A stretch of DNA of 64,000 nt, from positions 402,589-466,588 of the forward strand of contig JAACJM010000049.1 in NCBI GenBank assembly GCA_013368315.1, given 5' to 3'. Within the stretch, counting starts at the first letter, position 1. Each line of letters begins with the position of its first letter. A program made the position numbers and the translations under genes. The notes beneath the pieces are model-generated. The model was not told where the DNA came from. It saw only the letters and a program-made list of their open reading frames with translations, and did no database searches. This DNA comes from Tetrapyrgos nigripes (Eukaryota; Basidiomycota; Agaricomycetes; Agaricales; Campanellaceae). This document shows, piece by piece, positions 56,406 through 64,000 of this stretch.

Positions 56406-59325
56406 TTGGTCCCATTCTTCAGAATATCCTCCTCCGCGGACGCCTATATGCAATGGAACCTGGAGCTAGGGGAAGGAGGGACACTGGCTGGGGACTCGCT
56501 GAAGTCAGATGCACCTGTAGGATGGTCAATACTCACTATTCGAGTAGTAGATCTATTTGGTGCGTACCCGCCTTCTTTGCTGCTAATCTTGCATCTGATG
56601 TCTGTGCTAGAATGCAATACAAAATGTGTTTATGTTGACCCGAATCGTATACTCAGTTCCCTTGTCTTACAGGGTCTACTACCTTGTTCATCCAGCAAAC
56701 TGACTGCTGTGGAATACTACCGCTCACTCAACCTTTGTTGTCCACGGCTCATGCTGCAGCCCTTTGTCAAGATGCTCTGTGACATCCATGGCACACCACA
56801 TAGAACGTGGCTGCGTCAACAATTCTCGATTTGCTTTGATCTGTACATGGACATTCTCAGAAGTGTAAAATCTCGAGTGCTACGTGTTCTTGACCGGGAT
56901 AGCAAGAACTACCGGCTTGCTAATACGTGTCCAGCTTGCCAATACCAACTAGAAGGAGAGGAGGAGTTAGAGTTTAGCATGATGTGCTGTATGGATGGTG
57001 GTGACTCGTTAAAATGAGTTTGTCGACGTGCTCCGGGTATTAACTCGGAGGGAAACCTTGTGCCCGGTATTGGCCTATCGAAAGAGCGTCAAGATACGCG
57101 AGAGGGTGGTGGGAAGAGGTGGATAAGTGGGCAAAAGGTGTCGCACAGGAAATACTTGATGAGCTGTCAGCAGAGGACAGTCCCCGTGCACCAAGGTGGA
57201 AGAATATGAATGATAAGAAGACATCACAGATGTGGGGGATTTTTGAGGAGACTGGGATATTCCTATGTCTTTGTAGACACGGGTTTGTCTTGTTGATTGA
57301 GGATATGGTTCAAAGCGGTGAGCAGTGAGTATTCAGATGACTGCGCCAACTCTTGACACATACTAATACTCTGTTATAGGGCAAAATATGGGCTTGCAAT
57401 GATTGACCGTCTTATTGACGTACTCAGTGAACGGCTCACCATGGGCTATGACATTGGTTGTGGGTTCAAAACAACCGTTGCGAAGAGTCCATTGGGTCCA
57501 AAAGCGATGGATAAGAAGTTTACTTCACTGGTGGGTACCTTCCATGGACATGCCCATTGTAGACTTTGCCAGACCGAGCATTTGGGAACCTACGTCAAAG
57601 GAAACAGACTTGAAGACTCAGAAGGCTGCGAGCGGTTTTTCTCCAAGTCCAACGCTCTTGCCCCTGGAGTTCGATACGCCAGCAAGTTCCGCCGACGACA
57701 GGCCATTGCGGCATATGCAGAGCACAATGACGACTTCGAAGCATACACCAATCTCCCGAATTTCCTCCTGCAGAACTACAAGCAGGCTCTTGAAATCCTT
57801 CGCACTGGTCCAGCTATAGCGCGGTCAATGGAAGACCTCAAAGTCGATTCAACAGAACGTTTTTCGCAATGGCTGGCCGAGGAGAGGGAATACTTGCAGA
57901 ACTTGAAGAAGGCCAAAGTCCCAGAGGAGGAAACTCTTCAAATGGAGTATTATCGAAAACTAGTGGAGTTCGGAAAGGCCAAGTAAGTTTATTCCACTAT
58001 TACAGACATGTTTAGTGTATTTACTGGGTTCTTCTACAGCAAGACTCTTTCCAAGATCAACAAAGCCTGGCTGGATATTGAGCAGCCTCAAAATGTTGGT
58101 AACTACAGTACAGCTGTGAGCAGCAGCCACAGGGTTGAAACTACTGTCCCATTTCGTTCAATTCGCGAGGGCATCGTGACCGTGACATGCCCTCGCAAAT
58201 TTTTTGGCCACGAAAACTGTGGCGTGAGCTGTGACTCGAGCTTTTTTTCACGAAAATTTGCGAAATTTGATGGAGGAATTGCTGTTTTTGGAAGGTATCT
58301 TGGCAGGGATTTCGCGATTCGGTTTTTGTGATGCGTAATGGCCGATTTTTTTCGCAAATTTTGGGGAGTGCGTGACATGTGACTCGTGAATTGAACGAAA
58401 TGGGACAGTAAGCAACGACACGCCATCGAGACCCGAGACAATGCCCTAGTGCAGTGTCAGCTATTGGAACAGAAGCTCGGGGTCTCCAAGCAGTGGGAGG
58501 TTGGGTCAAAGGAGTGGGAGGATGCGCGGAAACTGATGGAGATGTTGACATACCAACGCTGTGTAGATAAGCTGGAGGGGCTGCTGGTGGCAAGACTTTT
58601 TGAACTGACACGCATAAACATGTCACAGACGGGTATGTATTCATGTCTTTTATCTTTCAAAGTACTAGTAACTAACTTGTTATATAGGATACAAGTTACG
58701 CAAGCACATCGGACAAGCACTCAAAACCCGTTCACAAGCCGTCCGAACTGCACTAGAGAACTACAATGCCGCCGCCTCTGCTTTAAAACCACCCCGCCCT
58801 AGACTTGAGTGGGACGATGTCGTCAAGTGTTCCCTCCTCTCTGACTTTGACATCCTCCGGGATACTCGGGACGATATACACAAGAAACCTTGGTCTCAAC
58901 CCACCATTCACTCAGTGATGGACAAATACTTCAAGTTCGTTCGGGCCAAAGAAGAGATTCCACGGCTGAATATCGAAATCCGTTGTCTGGCAACATATTT
59001 GAACGATGAGGACGACTTTCTCCTCCAGAAGATAGAGGAGCTGCTGCCTGTTGACCCCTCCCTTGCGAACCAGGTCAGGGTCTATCACCAACGACGAGGA
59101 AGATGCTGGGAAAGGAAGATTAAGTCCCTTCCAGGCTTCACAGGGACTTTGGAGATGGGTGTTGGCCCCCTATCCCCTACTGGCTCTTCCAGGTGTTGCA
59201 GATCGACCATTGCAACGCCTCCAGTAGACGAAGATAGTGATGAAGGCGAAAACACTGAGGACGAGCAAGAAGAAGTTCAGGGAGGTGAAGATGCTATGGA
59301 AATCCTCAGAATTACTCATGACTGA
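56406..59325 (+). pseudogene. KDZ (Kyakuja-Dileera-Zisupton) transposase, interrupted
   Basis: Landmarks in order: WSILTIRVVDLFGAY; PRLMLQPFVKMLCDIHGTPH; ANTCPACQYQLEGEEELEFS; CCMDGGDSLK, then TGA at about 57015; KGVAQEILDELSAE; GIFLCLCRHGFVLLIEDMVQ; intron; LTMGYDIGCGF; VGTFHGHAHCRLCQ; LEDSEGCERFFSKSN. The C-terminal half is largely helical, with further introns near 57985 and 58635, ending MEILRITHD at 59325. These match the KDZ transposase domain in order. Defects: a TGA where relatives have Lys-Arg, a frame change near 57110, a MITE at 58144-58408, and no intact CxC-type N-terminus. Confidence 0.88.
58144..58408. mobile_element. MITE, 265 bp, TA target duplication (Tc1/mariner-like)
   Basis: Terminal inverted repeats CTGTCCCATTTCGTTCAATT then CGCGAG/CACGAG, flanked by TA at 58142-58143 and 58409-58410. 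Removing it with one TA restores RVETKQRHAIETRDNA across the junction in the KDZ transposase. There is no coding capacity; TA duplication and TIR length suggest Tc1/mariner mobilisation. Confidence 0.92.
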
Positions 59326-59480
59326 GGTAGTATGGACACTGTATACTTTGTCGATGTACTTAGGGGTACCATAGGTACAGAATATACATATAATAAAATC
59401 GTATAAATTCCGAAAAAATTATATTCTGTACCTATGGTACCCCTAAGTACATCGACAAAGTATACAGTGTCCATACTACC

Positions 59481-62352
59481 TCAGTCATGAGTAATTCTGA
59501 GGATTTCCATAGCATCTTCACCTCCCTGAACTTCTTCTTGCTCGTCCTCGGTGTTTTCGCCTTCATCACTATCTTCGTCTACTGGAGGCGTTGCAATGGT
59601 CGATCTGCAACACCTGGAAGAGCCAGTAGGGGATAGGGGGCCAACACCCATCTCCAAAGTCCCTGTGAAGCCTGGAAGGGACTTAATCTTCCTTTCCCAG
59701 CATCTTCCTCGTCGTTGGTGATAGACCCTGACCTGGTTCGCAAGGGAGGGGTCAACAGGCAGCAGCTCCTCTATCTTCTGGAGGAGAAAGTCGTCCTCAT
59801 CGTTCAAATATGTTGCCAGACAACGGATTTCGATATTCAGCCGTGGAATCTCTTCTTTGGCCCGAACGAACTTGAAGTATTTGTCCATCACTGAGTGAAT
59901 GGTGGGTTGAGACCAAGGTTTCTTGTGTATATCGTCCCGAGTATCCCGGAGGATGTCAAAGTCAGAGAGGAGGGAACACTTGACGACATCGTCCCACTCA
60001 AGTCTAGGGCGGGGTGGTTTTAAAGCAGAGGCGGCGGCATTGTAGTTCTCTAGTGCAGTTCGGACGGCTTGTGAACGGGTTTTGAGTGCTTGTCCGATGT
60101 GCTTGCGTAACTTGTATCCTATATAACAAGTTAGTTACTAGTACTTTGAAAGATAAAAGACATGAATACATACCCGTCTGTGACATGTTTATGCGTGTCA
60201 GTTCAAAAAGTCTTGCCACCAGCAGCCCCTCCAGCTTATCTACACAGCGTTGGTATGTCAACATCTCCATCAGTTTCCGCGCATCCTCCCACTCCTTTGA
60301 CCCAACCTCCCACTGCTTGGAGACCCCGAGCTTCTGTTCCAATAGCTGACACTGCACTAGGGCATTGTCTCGGGTCTCGATGGCGTGTCGTTGCTTACTG
60401 TCCCATTTCGTTCAATTCACGAGTCACATGTCACGCACTCCCCAAAATTTGCGAAAAAAATCGGCCATTACGCATCACAAAAACCGAATCGCGAAATCCC
60501 TGCCAAGATACCTTCCAAAAACAGCAATTCCTCCATCAAATTTCGCAAATTTTCGTGAAAAAAAGCTCGAGTCACAGCTCACGCCACAGTTTTCGTGGCC
60601 AAAAAATTTGCGAGGGCATGTCACGGTCACGATGCCCTCGCGAATTGAACGAAATGGGACAGTAGTTTCAACCCTGTGGCTGCTGCTCACAGCTGTACTG
60701 TAGTTACCAACATTTTGAGGCTGCTCAATATCCAGCCAGGCTTTGTTGATCTTGGAAAGAGTCTTGCTGTAGAAGAACCCAGTAAATACACTAAACATGT
60801 CTGTAATAGTGGAATAAACTTACTTGGCCTTTCCGAACTCCACTAGTTTTCGATAATACTCCATTTGAAGAGTTTCCTCCTCTGGGACTTTGGCCTTCTT
60901 CAAGTTCTGCAAGTATTCCCTCTCCTCGGCCAGCCATTGCGAAAAACGTTCTGTTGAATCGACTTTGAGGTCTTCCATTGACCGCGCTATAGCTGGACCA
61001 GTGCGAAGGATTTCAAGAGCCTGCTTGTAGTTCTGCAGGAGGAAATTCGGGAGATTGGTGTATGCTTCGAAGTCGTCATTGTGCTCTGCATATGCCGCAA
61101 TGGCCTGTCGTCGGCGGAACTTGCTGGCGTATCGAACTCCAGGGGCAAGAGCGTTGGACTTGGAGAAAAACCGCTCGCAGCCTTCTGAGTCTTCAAGTCT
61201 GTTTCCTTTGACGTAGGTTCCCAAATGCTCGGTCTGGCAAAGTCTACAATGGGCATGTCCATGGAAGGTACCCACCAGTGAAGTAAACTTCTTATCCATC
61301 GCTTTTGGACCCAATGGACTCTTCGCAACGGTTGTTTTGAACCCACAACCAATGTCATAGCCCATGGTGAGCCGTTCACTGAGTACGTCAATAAGACGGT
61401 CAATCATTGCAAGCCCATATTTTGCCCTATAACAGAGTATTAGTATGTGTCAAGAGTTGGCGCAGTCATCTGAATACTCACTGCTCACCGCTTTGAACCA
61501 TATCCTCAATCAACAAGACAAACCCGTGTCTACAAAGACATAGGAATATCCCAGTCTCCTCAAAAATCCCCCACATCTGTGATGTCTTCTTATCATTCAT
61601 ATTCTTCCACCTTGGTGCACGGGGACTGTCCTCTGCTGACAGCTCATCAAGTATTTCCTGTGCGACACCTTTTGCCCACTTATCCACCTCTTCCCACCAC
61701 CCTCTCGCGTATCTTGACGCTCTTTCGATAGGCCAATACCGGGCACAAGGTTTCCCTCCGAGTTAATACCCGGAGCACGTCGACAAACTCATTTTAACGA
61801 GTCACCACCATCCATACAGCACATCATGCTAAACTCTAACTCCTCCTCTCCTTCTAGTTGGTATTGGCAAGCTGGACACGTATTAGCAAGCCGGTAGTTC
61901 TTGCTATCCCGGTCAAGAACACGTAGCACTCGAGATTTTACACTTCTGAGAATGTCCATGTACAGATCAAAGCAAATCGAGAATTGTTGACGCAGCCACG
62001 TTCTATGTGGTGTGCCATGGATGTCACAGAGCATCTTGACAAAGGGCTGCAGCATGAGCCGTGGACAACAAAGGTTGAGTGAGCGGTAGTATTCCACAGC
62101 AGTCAGTTTGCTGGATGAACAAGGTAGTAGACCCTGTAAGACAAGGGAACTGAGTATACGATTCGGGTCAACATAAACACATTTTGTATTGCATTCTAGC
62201 ACAGACATCAGATGCAAGATTAGCAGCAAAGAAGGCGGGTACGCACCAAATAGATCTACTACTCGAATAGTGAGTATTGACCATCCTACAGGTGCATCTG
62301 ACTTCAGCGAGTCCCCAGCCAGTGTCCCTCCTTCCCTAGCTCCAGGTTCCAT
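59481..62352 (-). pseudogene. Mirror copy of the KDZ transposase
   Basis: Same sequence and same defects as 56406-59325 (TGA after DSLK at about 61792, frame change near 61695, MITE). The one-base shorter G run near 62345 changes only the frame upstream of EGGTLAGDSL. It has no independent significance if the palindrome is an artefact. Confidence 0.85.
60398..60662. mobile_element. Mirror copy of the 265-bp TA MITE
   Basis: Reverse complement of 58144-58408, flanked by TA at 60396-60397 and 60663-60664, again interrupting the KDZ C-terminal region. Confidence 0.9.
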
Positions 62353-63627
62353 TGCATATAGGCGTCCGCGGAGGAGGATATTCTGAAGAATGGGACCAAG
62401 GAGGAGATTGTAGAACTACATGCCCGTAAACTAGGCCGCCGTGAAAGGATGATGACTATGTTTTCAACTATAGATGAAATTAAAGGTACTTAGAAACTTA
62501 TGTATATTAGTACTTGAAAATCTACGCATATTACTATTTCTTGATCAATGAACTTCGAAGCCTTCGGGTGGTGGTTTTGAACCTCGAAGCTTGAAGAGAG
62601 TTTGAACTTGACAAGATTGATGACCGGGCTGCAATATCTGGAGTCTGAGCTCGCTGTTTCAGACAACGACCACAAGAAATCTAGTAAGTACCTATGGGAA
62701 ATGTATAGATATTTCGATTCTAGAAAGCCTCTTAAGTCAGAATCATGGAGGTGAACCCTCCCAGTGCACAAAAAGTACTTAGACACCTTCAAACATGCTA
62801 TGGAACTGTTGCATCCAACCTCAAAAAAAGTAAAATGTCCTCTGATCGCCTTCATTCTGCAATATGCTTTTTGTATGTAGATTAAGGTTTGACGAAAAAA
62901 ATTTCAGCTACACATACTCAAAGGGGCATTCTAATCTGGGGTCGAGTGGCCCTCTTGTGAGTCTTTGCAGAGACTCTGCTTCGACTTAGATCAATGTCCA
63001 GACTCGGAGGATTATTATATGATATCCTGTACTTAAATCAAACTCGAATAAGTGAAATTCATCTTTATAACAACTTGGTTTATGACAGAGTATTTTGAAG
63101 GTGGAAAAGTATAGTGAAAGAGATTTCTCGATCAAATTGGGACTCTCAGCCTGCACAAAAAGATCCAAAAAAATACTAATCAGCAGTATAAATACCCTGA
63201 TTTAAGAAATACTGGGAAATATATACCTGGAGTCCATCAATGTTGACTTTATTTGTTGTGGCTGAGGGAGGAGGAGGAACACTTACCATATTTGGAAAGT
63301 CTGACTTGTGCGAAATTTACAAGTCTTCTCCATAGTTGCTGTTCCTCACGCTTCAAGGCCATTCACTTTTTCTGTACCATTTGAACTTGGAGTAGTAGCA
63401 ATCTCATCACAGTTCATAAATGTAGCTAGGAGATAGTGTACATTTTATATAGTCTTCGCTCTACCTCTCATGTACTTCATAATAAAAATTGATTGGCATC
63501 CACAACAGTGCTCTTGGGATGTAGTGTACATTTTTATAGCTGTCGCTCTAGTCTCTACCTCCCATGTACTCTGTAACGAAAAATTGATTGGCTTCCGCAA
63601 CAGTGCCCTTGGGATGTAGTGTACATT

Positions 63628-64000
63628 TTATATAGGCCTCACTCTACCTCCCATGTACTCTGTAACGAAAAACTGATTGGCTTCCGCAACAGTGCCCTTG
63701 GGATGTAATGCACCACCATTCCATTGAAGGCCTCTTTGAAGTGCAGAAAACCTGGGAAACTCATCAACATATGATGAAAGCTAAACAGCAAAAGAAAAAG
63801 AAAAAGACATACGCATCCTGGTACACTCCAGGCCTTGTACCTTCTGTCACCACATAAACACGGTTGTCCTGGGTCTGCTGCGACTGTGAGGAGTGGAGAG
63901 ATAAGGCATTGATAACACCAGTGTCTTGGGTGTGCACGTATACTTCCCGGGCTGCTTGAAAGGTTGGAAACCCTTTATACAATGCAATAGTATCATTGGA
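63628..64000 (-). pseudogene. Mirror copy of the RNase-H1-N protein, 3' part, cut by the window end
   Basis: Corresponds to 54807-55178: end of the first viroplasmin-like unit, intron, and the second unit up to the stop. The tandem units beyond the stop are at about 63440-63627. Confidence 0.85.

Larger units (their letters stand above)
50983..59386. mobile_element. KDZ-type DNA transposon with two accessory genes
   Basis: A 63-bp sequence (50983-51045, AATAAAATCGTATAATTTCC ... CCCCTAAGTACATCG) recurs as an inverted copy at the other end. On the right the arm reads CGATGTACTTAGGGGTACC to 59386, and the full form is visible in the mirror copy from about 59392. Inside are a minus-strand gene (51271-53510), a divergent plus-strand gene (53769-55178) and a KDZ transposase (56406-59325). 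The target duplication is obscured by the palindrome junction. Confidence 0.7.
54807..59386 (+). repeat. Left arm of giant inverted repeat
   Basis: 4580 bp whose reverse complement follows after a 33-nt spacer (59387-59419). Because the window ends inside the right arm, the left arm may extend further left. Confidence 0.95.
59420..64000 (-). repeat. Right arm of giant inverted repeat, runs off the window
   Basis: 4581 bp, reverse complement of 54807-59386. I found only five differences, each one base in a homopolymer (left/right: GGGG/GGG near 56462, TT/TTT near 55030, AAAA/AAAAA near 55273, AA/AAA near 55422, TTT/TT near 55869). Their net effect is the 1-bp length difference between the arms. 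Confidence 0.95.

Noticed and set aside
56406..62352. Two independent KDZ genes
   Set aside because: The second is the mirror image with the same stop, frame change and MITE; it carries no separate information.

Overview
This window reads as nuclear DNA of a filamentous basidiomycete, most likely a mushroom-forming Agaricomycete. Host genes carry many short GT-AG introns of about 48-95 nt. The transposons are the typical basidiomycete set: Ty3/gypsy chromovirus, Ngaro-type tyrosine-recombinase retroelement, Helitron, PIF/Harbinger, KDZ, hAT-like and MITEs. No rRNA, tRNA or CRISPR array was recognised.

Host-like genes are few. A 12-exon FAD-dependent monooxygenase-like gene lies at 4567-7014 (-); its twelve exons sum to an exact 554-codon frame. 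A small three-exon gene at 21813-22564 (+) has a cyanovirin-N-homology-like N-terminus and a charged helical tail. A NUP42-like CCCH/FG nucleoporin lies at 23632-25955 (+), with one apparent 1-nt frameshift in a G run. A Zn2Cys6 transcription factor lies at 27083-29997 (+). The 5' end of the nucleoporin gene is present again, inverted and decayed, at 26614-27017.

The rest is a nest of transposons. At 9.3-17.2 kb an old retroelement gag is split by a chromodomain Ty3/gypsy element whose coding frames are closed almost only by TGA at former Arg codons. At 17.5-20.4 kb there are transposon gene remnants, including the last part of a Helitron helicase. At 30.8-32.1 kb a USP-like cysteine-protease ORF is split by a solo LTR. 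At 32266-44139 lies a Ngaro-type element recognisable from its split direct repeats (A1 ... B1-A2-B2). It carries two later insertions: a 4-kb fold-back element with 1.2-kb inverted arms around a 9-bp minisatellite, and a solo LTR inside the recombinase. At 44.6-50.4 kb a decayed Helitron on the minus strand is split by an apparently intact PIF/Harbinger element with a TTA target duplication. At 50983-59386 a KDZ-type element carries a KDZ transposase split by a TA-flanked MITE and two divergent accessory genes, one with two RNase-H1-N-terminal (viroplasmin-like) domains.

From 59420 to the window end everything is the reverse complement of 54807-59386. I saw only five 1-nt homopolymer length differences between these arms, so an assembly or fold-back-read artefact must be considered beside a real giant palindrome. 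A second theme is CpG decay: paired repeats that were once identical differ mostly or entirely at CpG sites, and catalytic residues of two unrelated reverse transcriptases and one recombinase have been lost at CpG dinucleotides.
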